A stretch of 12,868 nucleotides of DNA from Methylophilales bacterium (lineage in GTDB: Bacteria; Pseudomonadota; Gammaproteobacteria; Burkholderiales; Methylophilaceae), in the NCBI GenBank assembly GCA_013205275.1, contig JABMNG010000116.1, positions 1 to 12,868 of the forward strand. The letters run 5' to 3'. Of the stretch, positions 1 to 7,890 are shown in pieces. Both the position numbers and the translations under genes were made by a program. Within the stretch, counting starts at the first letter, position 1. The number at the start of each line of letters is the position of its first letter. A model generated the notes under the pieces. It made no database searches. It was not told where the DNA came from and saw nothing but the letters and a program-made list of their open reading frames with translations.

Positions 1-824
1 ATAATAAATCTATAGTTACACAGCTTGTAGATAATGAAAACCTGATTGGAGCCGACTCAGTCTCCGATGCGCTATCAAAATTAGATGGGCAGAAGATAGT
101 ATGGATGATGCTCCCTGCAGGGGAAATTACGGAAATGCAAATTTCAGAACTTATCCCTCAACTAAGTCCCGGAGATATCATTGTTGATGGTGGTAACTCA
201 AACTATAAGCACAGTGTAAAAATGGGGAACATGCTTGCAGAGCATCAAATTGGTTTTATGGATTGTGGAACCTCTGGAGGTGTATGGGGTTTGGATAACG
301 GTTATTGCTTGATGGTTGGTGCAACCCCTGAAGTCGCTAAAGCAGTAGAGCCAGTCCTTCGTGCTTTAGCTGTAACTCCTCAAACTGGATGGCTTCATGC
401 TGGGCCAGTTGGGTCAGGTCATTTTACAAAAATGATTCACAATGGAATTGAGTACGGAATGATGGAGTCCTTCGCTGAAGGGTTGGAGCTTTTAAAGGGT
501 AAAGAAGAGTTTGGACTGGATATCGCTAAGATAACAGAATTATGGCGCCATGGATCGGTTGTTAGAAGTTGGTTGCTTGATTTAACTGCAGAAGCTTTAA
601 AGGCTGATCAAACGCTTGAGGATATTGCCCCATTTGTAGCCGACTCTGGTGAAGGGCGATGGACAGTAGTAGAGTCAATAGAACAAGGTATACCATGCCC
701 TGTATTAACGCTTGCACTCCAAGTAAGATTTAGAAGCCAAGAAAAACAAAAAGGATATGGCTATAAAATATTATCTACAATGAGGAATGCCTTTGGTGGT
801 CACGTGATGAAGAAAAAAGGTTAA
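1..824 (+). CDS. gnd: 6-phosphogluconate dehydrogenase, short decarboxylating form, 5' end missing
   Basis: Oxidises and decarboxylates 6-phosphogluconate to ribulose 5-phosphate in the cytosol. The frame is open from base 3, so the gene starts before the window; 273 codons are visible and about 30, including the GxGxxG nucleotide-binding loop, are lost. Seen: the LPAGE strand, the VDGGNSNY substrate motif, the CGTSGGVWG loop that marks the short class, the catalytic lysine and histidine in HFTKMIHNGIEYG (Lys codon at 429-431), GEGRWT, and a C-terminal MRNAFGGH ending. It stops where short GntZ/GndA-type enzymes of about 300 residues stop, without the extra helical domain of the 470-residue class. 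Short forms are often NAD-preferring, but the cofactor loop is outside the window, so preference cannot be read. The first ATG (105) is internal. zwf follows after 6 nt, almost certainly in the same transcript. Confidence 0.95.
   Translation, partial: NKSIVTQLVDNENLIGADSVSDALSKLDGQKIVWMMLPAGEITEMQISELIPQLSPGDIIVDGGNSNYKHSVKMGNMLAEHQIGFMDCGTSGGVWGLDNGYCLMVGATPEVAKAVEPVLRALAVTPQTGWLHAGPVGSGHFTKMIHNGIEYGMMESFAEGLELLKGKEEFGLDIAKITELWRHGSVVRSWLLDLTAEALKADQTLEDIAPFVADSGEGRWTVVESIEQGIPCPVLTLALQVRFRSQEKQKGYGYKILSTMRNAFGGHVMKKKG
817..820 (+). promoter_or_regulatory. Ribosome binding site of zwf
   Basis: AAGG, preceded by an A run, lies 10 nt before the zwf ATG and inside the last codons of gnd. This supports the 831 start and translation from a shared gnd-zwf mRNA. 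Confidence 0.55.
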
Positions 825-830
825 TTTAAC

Positions 831-2291
831 ATGGGTGAAAATTCTACATTAGTTCTATTTGGTGCCAGAGGTAATTTAGCTAAGATCAAATTAATTCCTG
901 GCTTATTTCATCTTGATGAGTCGGGTAAATTACCAGAAGGAATGAAGATCTTATCTATTGGTCGTCAGAAGATTGAGGATGATGTCTGGAAAGCTGAAAT
1001 AAAAGAAATGCTTGACGTTAAATTTAAAAAAAAATATGAGAAAAATGTTTTTGATAGATTTATAGCTAGGAATTTTTATCATGCGAATGAGCCTGAAGAT
1101 CCTGAAGCTTTCAAAAGGCTGTCGAACAAGTTACTGAACAGTGGAGATTTTTCAAAAAATATAGCATTTTTTCTTTCAGTTCGCCCATCAGACTTTTCAA
1201 CTATTGTTGATCAGTTAGCAGCAGAAAATTTATTGAAGGAAGATGGGTTCTGGAAAAGAGTTCTTATTGAAAAACCATTTGGGACCAATCTTGAAACTGC
1301 GATTGAGCTTCAAAAGTCAATATCAAGACATTTGGCTGAAACTCAAATATATAGAATTGATCATTATTTAGGGAAGTCAGCCCTTCAAAATATTCTAATG
1401 ACACGCTTTAATAATGCCATTCTTGAGCCTCTCTGGAACAAAAATTATATTGATCATATCCAAATTACCAACCATGAAACATTGGGTGTCGGAGAAAGAA
1501 CAACATTCTACGACTCAACGGGCGCACTAAGGGATATGATCCAAAGTCATCTATTGCAAATGTTAGCATTGACGGCTATGGAAAAGCCAGCCTCTTTGAA
1601 TCCAGATGACATAAGAAAAGAAAAAATTAAATTATTAGAATCAATAAATCCCATACCTATTAATGAAATCGAAAAGAATGCATTTCGAGCACAGTATTCA
1701 AAGGGTACCTCGAACAGCGAAGGTAATGTTTTGGGTTACCTTGAAGAACTAGGAGATGATAAAAGTGTAGTAGAGACCTATGCTGCCCTCAAGCTATTTA
1801 TAAATAATGAGAGGTGGAATGGAGTTCCAATATATTTACGAACCGCTAAAAGAATGCATGAAGCGGGAACCTATATATCAATTAAATTCAAAAACAAAGA
1901 CGACCTTGTTAAGACTGATAAAAGCAATTGGTTGGTAATCAGCATCCAACCAAGAGAAAGCACGCACTTCGAGATCCAAACTAAAACACCGGGTCTTGAC
2001 GACTCACTTATGAGAACAACAAGGCTTGAGGGTTTGAATAGAATTGATGGGGATGAAACTATAGATTCTTACGAAACTCTGATGTTAGATTTAATGAGCG
2101 GAAATCAATCAAGATTTCTTCATATTGATGAGGTTAAAGCTGCCTGGTCATTGGTTGACCCTGTTATTGTGGAATGGGTTAAGGATAAGAATAAAGTGCA
2201 CCAATACCCTTCTGGAAGCGGTGACCCTATTGAGTCAAAGATAATATTCGAAAATCCTGATCAATTCTGGCGAAAAAGCATCAATAATTAA
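831..2291 (+). CDS. zwf: glucose-6-phosphate 1-dehydrogenase
   Basis: Oxidises glucose 6-phosphate to 6-phosphoglucono-lactone, feeding the Gnd enzyme encoded just upstream. At 486 residues it has normal family length. Seen: the N-terminal Rossmann loop FGARGNLAK at 10-18, the IEKPFG motif at 146-151, the active-site signature RIDHYLGK at 175-182, and RDMIQSHLLQ containing His240. By the numbering of the Leuconostoc mesenteroides enzyme, Asp177, His178, Lys182 and His240 are the catalytic and substrate residues, and all are present. Arg45, matching the NADP-phosphate-binding Arg46, is also kept. Odd: the loop usually reads GA(S/T)GDLAxRK, but here Ser/Thr is Arg13, Asp is Asn15 and Arg is Ile19. 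The ATG start has an AAGG ribosome site at 817-820, 10 nt upstream. An A9 run (1026-1034) lies inside the gene. No pgl-type lactonase gene is visible nearby. Confidence 0.95.
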   Translation: MGENSTLVLFGARGNLAKIKLIPGLFHLDESGKLPEGMKILSIGRQKIEDDVWKAEIKEMLDVKFKKKYEKNVFDRFIARNFYHANEPEDPEAFKRLSNKLLNSGDFSKNIAFFLSVRPSDFSTIVDQLAAENLLKEDGFWKRVLIEKPFGTNLETAIELQKSISRHLAETQIYRIDHYLGKSALQNILMTRFNNAILEPLWNKNYIDHIQITNHETLGVGERTTFYDSTGALRDMIQSHLLQMLALTAMEKPASLNPDDIRKEKIKLLESINPIPINEIEKNAFRAQYSKGTSNSEGNVLGYLEELGDDKSVVETYAALKLFINNERWNGVPIYLRTAKRMHEAGTYISIKFKNKDDLVKTDKSNWLVISIQPRESTHFEIQTKTPGLDDSLMRTTRLEGLNRIDGDETIDSYETLMLDLMSGNQSRFLHIDEVKAAWSLVDPVIVEWVKDKNKVHQYPSGSGDPIESKIIFENPDQFWRKSINN

Positions 2292-2345
2292 TTAAAAAGA
2301 AATAATCTTTTTTATATTGATATACAATGCAAAAAAAGCATCAAT
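2273..2345 (+). repeat. 13-bp direct repeat flanking the zwf-dcd gap
   Basis: The 13-mer AAAAAGCATCAAT occurs at 2273-2285, across the end of zwf, and again at 2333-2345, just before the dcd ribosome site. The copies are exactly 60 bp apart. The rest of the 66-nt gap (2292-2357) is A/T-rich, with no stable hairpin and no promoter with two good boxes. The repeat may be chance in AT-rich DNA or the remains of a small duplication. Confidence 0.4.
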
Positions 2346-2347
2346 TT

Positions 2348-2352
2348 AAGGA
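2348..2352 (+). promoter_or_regulatory. Ribosome binding site of dcd
   Basis: AAGGA stands 5 nt before the ATG at 2358. A second ATG at 2354 is out of frame, is only 1 nt from the AAGGAC stretch, and would hit a stop after seven codons. The 2358 start is therefore the real one and matches the usual N-terminus of the family. Confidence 0.6.
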
Positions 2353-2357
2353 CATGA

Positions 2358-2924
2358 ATGTCAATAAAGTCAGATAACTGGATACGAAGGATGGCGATTG
2401 AGCATGATATGATTTCGCCATTCGAGCCGGAAATGGTTCGTGAAATTAATAATGAAAAGATCGTATCATATGGAACGTCAAGCTACGGTTATGATATCCG
2501 TTGTGCTCCAGAGTTTAAGGTCTTTACAAACATCAACAGCACAATTGTAGACCCGAAAAACTTTGATCCTAATTCATTTGTAGAGTTTAACGACACCTAC
2601 TGTATTATTCCACCAAATTCATTTGCCCTAGCAAGAACAGTCGAATACTTTAAGATACCAAGAAGCGTTTTAACAGTTTGCGTAGGAAAATCAACCTATG
2701 CTCGCTGCGGGATTATTGTGAATGTAACGCCCTTCGAACCAGAATGGGAAGGTTATGTCACTTTAGAATTTAGCAATACAACCCCTTTACCAGCTAAAAT
2801 TTATGCTGGGGAAGGCTGTGCTCAGGTCCTATTTTTTGAGTCAGATGAAGTTTGTCGAACTTCATATAAGGACCGTAATGGAAAATATCAAGGCCAAGTT
2901 GGCGTAACCCTTCCTAAAATATAA
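2358..2924 (+). CDS. dcd: dCTP deaminase
   Basis: Deaminates dCTP to dUTP, the usual Gram-negative source of dUMP for thymidylate synthase. The 188-residue length is typical of the long-known bacterial Dcd trimer family. Seen: SSYGYDIR at 41-48, the nucleotide-binding segment GKSTYARCG at 110-118 with Ser112 and Arg116 matching E. coli Ser111 and Arg115, and the VTLEFSN segment where Glu137 matches the catalytic Glu138. Nothing suggests the bifunctional dCTP deaminase/dUTPase type, although sequence alone is weak on that point. Start chosen by the AAGGA site 5 nt upstream and by N-terminal family match. The decarboxylase gene starts 2 nt after the stop, so the two are probably co-transcribed and translationally coupled. 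ThyA, which uses the product after dUTP hydrolysis, is encoded on the other strand at 5651-6445. Confidence 0.96.
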   Translation: MSIKSDNWIRRMAIEHDMISPFEPEMVREINNEKIVSYGTSSYGYDIRCAPEFKVFTNINSTIVDPKNFDPNSFVEFNDTYCIIPPNSFALARTVEYFKIPRSVLTVCVGKSTYARCGIIVNVTPFEPEWEGYVTLEFSNTTPLPAKIYAGEGCAQVLFFESDEVCRTSYKDRNGKYQGQVGVTLPKI

Positions 2925-2926
2925 CT

Positions 2927-5170
2927 ATGAAATTTAACTTCCCAATCATTATTATTGACGAGGACTATAGGTCAGATAACTCATCAGGTCTCGGAATTCG
3001 TGTGTTGGCAAAATGCATTGAGAAAGAAGACTTTGAGGTCATCGGAGTTACTAGTTACATTGACTTATCATCATTCGCCCAACAGCAAAGTCGCGCATCC
3101 GCATTTATTCTTGCCATCGACGACGAAGAATTTATTGAAGAAAATCCAAAAGCATTGGCTAGTCTTAGTAAGTTTGTAGAAGAGATACGATACAGAAATG
3201 AAGAAATACCTATTTTTCTTCATGGAGAAACAAGAACCAGCCGTCATATTCCAAACTCAATTCTTAAGGAATTAAATGGTTTTATTCATATGTATGAAGA
3301 CACTCCAGAGTTTGTCGCAAAATTCATCGTACGTGAAGCAAAAAATTATCTAGACAGCTTAGCCCCACCATTCTTTAAAGCTCTTACTCATTACGCCATG
3401 GATGGCTCATACTCATGGCACTGCCCTGGTCATTCCGGTGGTGTAGCTTTTCTTAAATCTCCCGTAGGTCAAATGTTTCATCAATTCTTTGGTGAAAATA
3501 TGCTCCGCGCGGACGTTTGTAACGCTGTTGCAGAGTTAGGTCAGCTGCTTGACCATACTGGCCCGGTCGAAGCATCTGAAAAAAATGCCGCTAGGATTTA
3601 TAAGGCAGATCATTGTTACTTTGTTACAAATGGGACCTCTACGTCAAATAAAATGGTTTGGAATTACACAGTAGCGCCAGATGATATTGTAATTGTTGAT
3701 AGAAATTGTCATAAATCAGTACTGCATGCAATTATTATGACGGGCGCAATACCTATTTTCCTAATGCCGACTAGAAATCATTTTGGAATTATTGGGCCAA
3801 TACCGAAGGAAGAATTTAGCTGGGATCGGATTAAAGAAAAAATAGAAAATAATCCTTTTATTAAAGATAAAAGTGCTAAGCCCAGAGTTTTAACAATAAC
3901 TCAATCGACTTATGACGGCATACTTTACAACGTTGAAGAGATTAAAGAATTGCTAGATGGAAAAATAGATGTACTTCACTTCGATGAAGCTTGGTTACCT
4001 CATGCCTCATTCCATGACTTCTATGGAGACTATCATGCCATAGGAGCAGATCGACCTAGATGCTCTGAAAGCCTTATTTTTTCTACGCAATCAACACACA
4101 AACTATTAGCTGGTTTAAGCCAGGCATCGCAAATTTTGGTACAAGATGCATTAATGAATAAACTAGACAAAGAATTATTTAATGAGTCTTATTTAATGCA
4201 CAGCTCAACAAGTCCACAATATTCGATTATTGCAAGCTGTGATGTCGCCGCAGCAATGATGGATGAGCCAGGTGGAACGGCACTAGTAGAAGAGTCAATT
4301 ATGGAGGCACTTGATTTTAGGCGCGCCATGAGAAAAGTAGATCAAGAATGGGGTGATGATTGGTGGTTTAAAGTTTGGGGGCCTGATGATCTCTCAGAAG
4401 AGGGTATTGAGGAAAGAGCTGCTTGGATGTTAAATAACAATGATAAGTGGCATGGCTTTGGTAAGTTAGCACCTAATTTCAATATGCTTGACCCAATAAA
4501 GGCTACTATTATTACTCCGGGGTTGAATGTTGAAGGTGAATTCGATAGTAATTTTGGTATTCCTGCAGTAATTGTTACAAAGTACCTTGCTGAGCACGGA
4601 ATTATTGTTGAAAAAACAGGTTTATATTCATTTTTTATTATGTTTACTATTGGTATTACAAAAGGCAGATGGAATACATTGGTCGCAGCACTCCAACAGT
4701 TCAAGGATGATTACAACAAAAATCAACCTATTTGGAAGGTGCTTCCTGATTTCAGTCAGAAATATCCAAAATATGAAAATATTGGACTTAAGGATTTGTC
4801 AGACCAAATTCACACAGTTTTTAAAGACAATGATATTGCTCGGCTTACAACTGAAATGTACCTTTCTAATATGATTCCCGCAATGAAGCCGGCAACTGCT
4901 TTTGCAAAAATGGCTCACAAAAGAATTGAAAGGGTTCCAATTGATGACCTAGAAGGCAGGATCACCGCTGTCCTTTTAACTCCTTATCCGCCTGGAATTC
5001 CACTATTAGTTCCTGGCGAGCGTTTCAATAAAATTATTGTTGATTATCTTAAATTTGCAAGGTCATTTAATGATAAATTTCCTGGATTTGAGTCAGACAA
5101 TCACGGCTTAATTAAGAACCATATCGATGGAAAACTCACCTACTATGTAGATTGCGTTATAGACGAGTAG
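2927..5170 (+). CDS. PLP-dependent Orn/Lys/Arg decarboxylase (class I, fold type I)
   Basis: Cytosolic amino acid decarboxylase with the three-part class I layout: an N-terminal response-regulator-like wing domain (about 1-130), the PLP domain (about 145-560) and a C-terminal domain. Seen: HCPGHSGG at 165-172, the FDEAW motif at 352-356 with the PLP-binding Asp, and STQSTHK at 386-392 with Lys392 as Schiff-base lysine. HSSTSPQY and YPPGIPLL are also present. The 747-residue length matches the family. Around the TSP segment and the C-terminal half it reads more like arginine decarboxylase AdiA (DVAAAMMD, WHGF, MLDPIK) than CadA/LdcC, but substrate cannot be settled by eye, so no symbol is given. 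With dcd directly upstream and no antiporter gene in view, a biosynthetic polyamine role seems likelier than acid resistance; this is inference. No clear ribosome site, so coupling to dcd is likely. Its last 14 nt overlap folA tail to tail. Confidence 0.9.
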   Translation: MKFNFPIIIIDEDYRSDNSSGLGIRVLAKCIEKEDFEVIGVTSYIDLSSFAQQQSRASAFILAIDDEEFIEENPKALASLSKFVEEIRYRNEEIPIFLHGETRTSRHIPNSILKELNGFIHMYEDTPEFVAKFIVREAKNYLDSLAPPFFKALTHYAMDGSYSWHCPGHSGGVAFLKSPVGQMFHQFFGENMLRADVCNAVAELGQLLDHTGPVEASEKNAARIYKADHCYFVTNGTSTSNKMVWNYTVAPDDIVIVDRNCHKSVLHAIIMTGAIPIFLMPTRNHFGIIGPIPKEEFSWDRIKEKIENNPFIKDKSAKPRVLTITQSTYDGILYNVEEIKELLDGKIDVLHFDEAWLPHASFHDFYGDYHAIGADRPRCSESLIFSTQSTHKLLAGLSQASQILVQDALMNKLDKELFNESYLMHSSTSPQYSIIASCDVAAAMMDEPGGTALVEESIMEALDFRRAMRKVDQEWGDDWWFKVWGPDDLSEEGIEERAAWMLNNNDKWHGFGKLAPNFNMLDPIKATIITPGLNVEGEFDSNFGIPAVIVTKYLAEHGIIVEKTGLYSFFIMFTIGITKGRWNTLVAALQQFKDDYNKNQPIWKVLPDFSQKYPKYENIGLKDLSDQIHTVFKDNDIARLTTEMYLSNMIPAMKPATAFAKMAHKRIERVPIDDLEGRITAVLLTPYPPGIPLLVPGERFNKIIVDYLKFARSFNDKFPGFESDNHGLIKNHIDGKLTYYVDCVIDE

Positions 5171-5651
5171 TTTTTTTAATAAGGTCTACAAAGCAATAGT
5201 CTATATTATCCACAGTTTTTCCAGGGACTGATTCTGCTACTACCCATTCATCCTTACGATATTTCGGAAAAAATGCATCTCCATCAATGAAAAGACTTAC
5301 CTCTGTTAAATATAAATGAGTTGCGATAGGCATAGCCATCTCGTAAATTTGCTCCCCGCCAATAATAAAAATATTAGGCTGGTCACTAGTTATATTAATC
5401 GCCTCTTCGAGAGAATTAACAATTGTTACCCCATTAATCGTCAAATCTCTATTCCTTGAAATCACTATGTTTTGTCGATCCTTAAGGGGTTTACCAATAG
5501 AGTCGAATGTTTTTCTACCCATAATAATAGGATGATTTATTGTTAATTTTTTAAATCGCTTAAGATCATCTGATATATGCCAGGGCAGCGTATTATCAAT
5601 ACCGATAACATTATTTTTTGACATTGCAGCAATGACTGATATTTTTCTCAT
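5157..5651 (-). CDS. folA: dihydrofolate reductase
   Basis: Reduces dihydrofolate to tetrahydrofolate with NADPH, recycling the product made by ThyA, which is encoded just upstream. The 164-residue length is usual for bacterial FolA. Seen: ISVIAAM at 4-10, IGIDNTLPWH with Trp24 (E. coli Trp22), the acidic catalytic residue Asp29 in SDDLKRFK (E. coli Asp27), the NADPH-binding MGRKTFDSIG, and the IFIIGGEQIYE segment. Start: the ATG shares one base with the thyA stop (TAATG), indicating translational coupling. A purine-rich AAGGG lies about 16 nt upstream, too far for an ideal ribosome site. The last 14 nt overlap the end of the decarboxylase gene on the other strand, so the last gene of this operon has no downstream terminator outside coding sequence. 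Confidence 0.97.
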   Translation of the reverse strand: MRKISVIAAMSKNNVIGIDNTLPWHISDDLKRFKKLTINHPIIMGRKTFDSIGKPLKDRQNIVISRNRDLTINGVTIVNSLEEAINITSDQPNIFIIGGEQIYEMAMPIATHLYLTEVSLFIDGDAFFPKYRKDEWVVAESVPGKTVDNIDYCFVDLIKKTTRL

Positions 5652-6445
5652 TAAACGGCTACGGAGCCCTTAATAAGAGGGTGCGGATCATAACCACCTA
5701 ATTCAAAATCTTTATACTCAAAATCAAAAATATTATCAACTTTAGAATTAATTTTCATAATTGGTAATAGCTTTGGTGGTCTTAATAGCTGCTCATTAAC
5801 CTGCTCAATATGGTTTAAATAAATATGAGCGTCGCCTAGTGTATGGATAAAGTCCCCTACTTTTAAGTTACAAACGTGAGCTATCATCATTGTTAGTAGA
5901 GCATATGAGGCTATATTAAAAGGTACACCTAAGAAAATATCCGCACTACGTTGATATAGTTGACATGACAATCTTCCGTCAGCTACATAGAATTGAAAAA
6001 AAGCATGGCAAGGCGGTAGCTTCATATTTTCAATATCACCAACATTCCATGCTGACACTATTAGGCGACGCGAATCAGGGTTGTTTTTAATTTGACTTAT
6101 TAACACCGATATCTGGTCAATTGATTGATTGTTAGATGATGTCCAGCTCCTCCATTGATGACCATAAACAGGACCTAGATTTCCATCAGCATCTGCCCAA
6201 TCGTTCCATATAGAAACGCCGTTATCTTGAAGATACTTAATATTAGTATTGCCGGACAAAAACCATAGAAGCTCGTGAATAACAGACTTTAAATGAATTT
6301 TTTTTGTTGTTAATAAAGGAAACCCAGCCTCCAAATCAAATCTCATTTGATAACCAAAAATAGAAAGCGTTCCTGTACCCGTTCTATCTTCTTTTTTTTC
6401 ACCCTGCGTTATTACATGATTTAACAGATCTAGGTATTGCTTCAT
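5651..6445 (-). CDS. thyA: thymidylate synthase (ThyA type)
   Basis: Methylates dUMP to dTMP using methylene-tetrahydrofolate and releases dihydrofolate, which FolA reduces. The protein has 264 residues, the same length as E. coli ThyA, and the catalytic cysteine falls at the same position, Cys146, in MKLPPCHAFFQFYV. Other family marks seen are RTGTGT near residue 21, the phosphate-binding arginine pair in DSRRLIVSAWN (Arg126 and Arg127), WNDWAD, GPVYGHQWR, QRSADIFLGVPFNIASYALL and GDAHIYLNH. The ATG directly abuts the thrC stop codon (TAAATG, no gap) and the gene shares one base with folA, so it is an internal cistron of the alaA-hom-thrC-thyA-folA run. It has no strong ribosome site of its own, so coupling is likely. 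No sign of the alternative ThyX enzyme in the window. Confidence 0.98.
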   Translation of the reverse strand: MKQYLDLLNHVITQGEKKEDRTGTGTLSIFGYQMRFDLEAGFPLLTTKKIHLKSVIHELLWFLSGNTNIKYLQDNGVSIWNDWADADGNLGPVYGHQWRSWTSSNNQSIDQISVLISQIKNNPDSRRLIVSAWNVGDIENMKLPPCHAFFQFYVADGRLSCQLYQRSADIFLGVPFNIASYALLTMMIAHVCNLKVGDFIHTLGDAHIYLNHIEQVNEQLLRPPKLLPIMKINSKVDNIFDFEYKDFELGGYDPHPLIKGSVAV

Positions 6446-7870
6446 TTAGGTATTTTCTCGAATGAAGCTCTTGATGGCCTCCACGTCATTGTTAAAAACC
6501 TCAAATTCCTGATCTAGTAACTCTATATCTTTTAATGCAGAAGGCCTTTGTGGTTTTATCCCAATCGCTTCAATGATTGATTCCTCGAATTTAATTGGCA
6601 ATGCTGTTTCCAGAGCTAACATGGGAACATTGATATCGAAATGATCAAGCGCAGCTTTAATACCATCTGCGGTATGAGTGTCAATGATAATATCAAAACG
6701 CTTGAAATAATTAGCAATTAATGAAATTCTATTTTCATGCTTACTAGATGACGAGATAAAGCCAAAAGAACCGATACGTTGAAACTCATCCGGAGTTAAA
6801 CTAAAAGCACCCCCTTGATCAATTTTCTTCCAATAAGCAGATAATTTATTAGGGTCTCTTTGTAATAAATCAAAAATAAATCGCTCAAAATTTGATGCCT
6901 TGGAAATATCCATAGATGGGCTCGAAGTTTGAAATGTATTTTCTGATGTGCGTGGTTGATAATTTCCGGTCTTAAAAAACTCATCTAAAACATCATTCTC
7001 ATTTGTGGCGACGACCAGATTTCTAATTGGTAAACCAGTCATTCGAGCGATATGACCGGCACAAATGTTACCAAAATTTCCGGTTGGGACAGTGAAGTCA
7101 ACCTGTGTCTGATTATCTGATGTGACATCAAAATAGCCTTTAAAGTAATAGACTACTTGGGCTAATATTCTTCCCCAGTTAATTGAATTCACGGCACCAA
7201 TTTTATTTTCTGCCTTAAAATCTAGGTCGTTTGATACCGCCTTAACAATATCTTGGCAATCATCAAATACACCCTTAATAGCTATATTAAATATATTTTT
7301 ATCTTTTAGGCTGAACATTTGAGCGGCCTGGAATGCGCTCATCTTCTGATAAGGTGATAACATAAAGACCTTTATTCCCTTTTTTCCTCTCATTGCATAT
7401 TCTGCAGCAGATCCAGTATCGCCTGATGTTGCACCAAGGATATTCAAGGTTCTATTTTTCTTACTCAGAAGATATTCAAATGTGTGCCCTAGGAACTGCA
7501 TAGCTATGTCCTTAAAAGCTAATGTTGGCCCATTTGACAATGAGAGCAAATAAAAATTATTTTCTAGCTTTAAGGTTGGTGTTATTTCGCTAGGATCCTG
7601 ACTCTCCCTGCTATAACCATAAACGTCCGCAGTATATGTTTTATCAACAATCACCCTTAAATCACATTCCGGAATGTCATCTATAAATCTTTTAAAGATA
7701 AAAAATGCTAGGTCTGGATAAGACATACTCCGCATTTCTGCGAGATCACTTTCATTAAACTTAGGATATTGTTCTGGTAAATAGAGTCCACCATCTGGCG
7801 CTAGGCCACCAAGAAGAACTTCAGAAAAATTTAATTTTGGCGATTGTCCTCTAGTTGAGATATACATCAT
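6446..7870 (-). CDS. thrC: threonine synthase
   Basis: PLP enzyme converting O-phosphohomoserine to threonine, the last step of threonine synthesis. The 474-residue length fits the long proteobacterial/fungal-type threonine synthase. Seen: the N-terminal STRG and LAPDGGLYLPE signature, the PLP lysine in NGPTLAFKDIA (Lys120), the ATSGDTGSAAEYA phosphate-binding loop, the NSINWGRILAQ motif and VPTGNFGNI. The ATG doublet at the start allows initiation at 7870 or 7867; a weak GAAAGA about 9 nt upstream suits the first. It follows hom by 25 nt and abuts thyA. The homoserine kinase needed between Hom and ThrC is not in this window, so it must be elsewhere. Confidence 0.97.
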   Translation of the reverse strand: MMYISTRGQSPKLNFSEVLLGGLAPDGGLYLPEQYPKFNESDLAEMRSMSYPDLAFFIFKRFIDDIPECDLRVIVDKTYTADVYGYSRESQDPSEITPTLKLENNFYLLSLSNGPTLAFKDIAMQFLGHTFEYLLSKKNRTLNILGATSGDTGSAAEYAMRGKKGIKVFMLSPYQKMSAFQAAQMFSLKDKNIFNIAIKGVFDDCQDIVKAVSNDLDFKAENKIGAVNSINWGRILAQVVYYFKGYFDVTSDNQTQVDFTVPTGNFGNICAGHIARMTGLPIRNLVVATNENDVLDEFFKTGNYQPRTSENTFQTSSPSMDISKASNFERFIFDLLQRDPNKLSAYWKKIDQGGAFSLTPDEFQRIGSFGFISSSSKHENRISLIANYFKRFDIIIDTHTADGIKAALDHFDINVPMLALETALPIKFEESIIEAIGIKPQRPSALKDIELLDQEFEVFNNDVEAIKSFIRENT

Positions 7871-7890
7871 ATTTTTATATCTTTCTTTGA

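Noticed and set aside
105..107. ATG at 105 as the gnd start
   Set aside because: The frame is open to base 3 and the upstream codons match the internal part of the enzyme, so this Met is internal (the WMMLPAG strand).
2317..2345. TTGATA as a -35 box for a dcd promoter
   Set aside because: The hexamer at the proper distance (ATCAAT) matches only 3 of 6 and would start transcription almost at the ribosome site; other boxes in the gap lack partners.
2316..2345. Hairpin in the zwf-dcd gap as a terminator
   Set aside because: Best pairing is 5 bp plus 3 bp with a 7-nt bulge and no U run after it; too weak for an intrinsic terminator.
2955..3179. 74-codon + strand reading frame inside the decarboxylase gene
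   Set aside because: It lies wholly in another frame of a well-supported gene and its translation resembles no family; a shadow frame.
4342..4704. 120-codon - strand reading frame opposite the decarboxylase gene
   Set aside because: Antisense shadow of conserved coding sequence, with no family features.
4572..4874. 100-codon + strand frame inside the decarboxylase gene
   Set aside because: Out-of-frame overlap with a conserved domain; no recognisable product.
5657..5668. GGCT-ACGG-AGCC hairpin just before folA
   Set aside because: Only 4 bp, inside thyA codons, with no U tract; probably coincidental.
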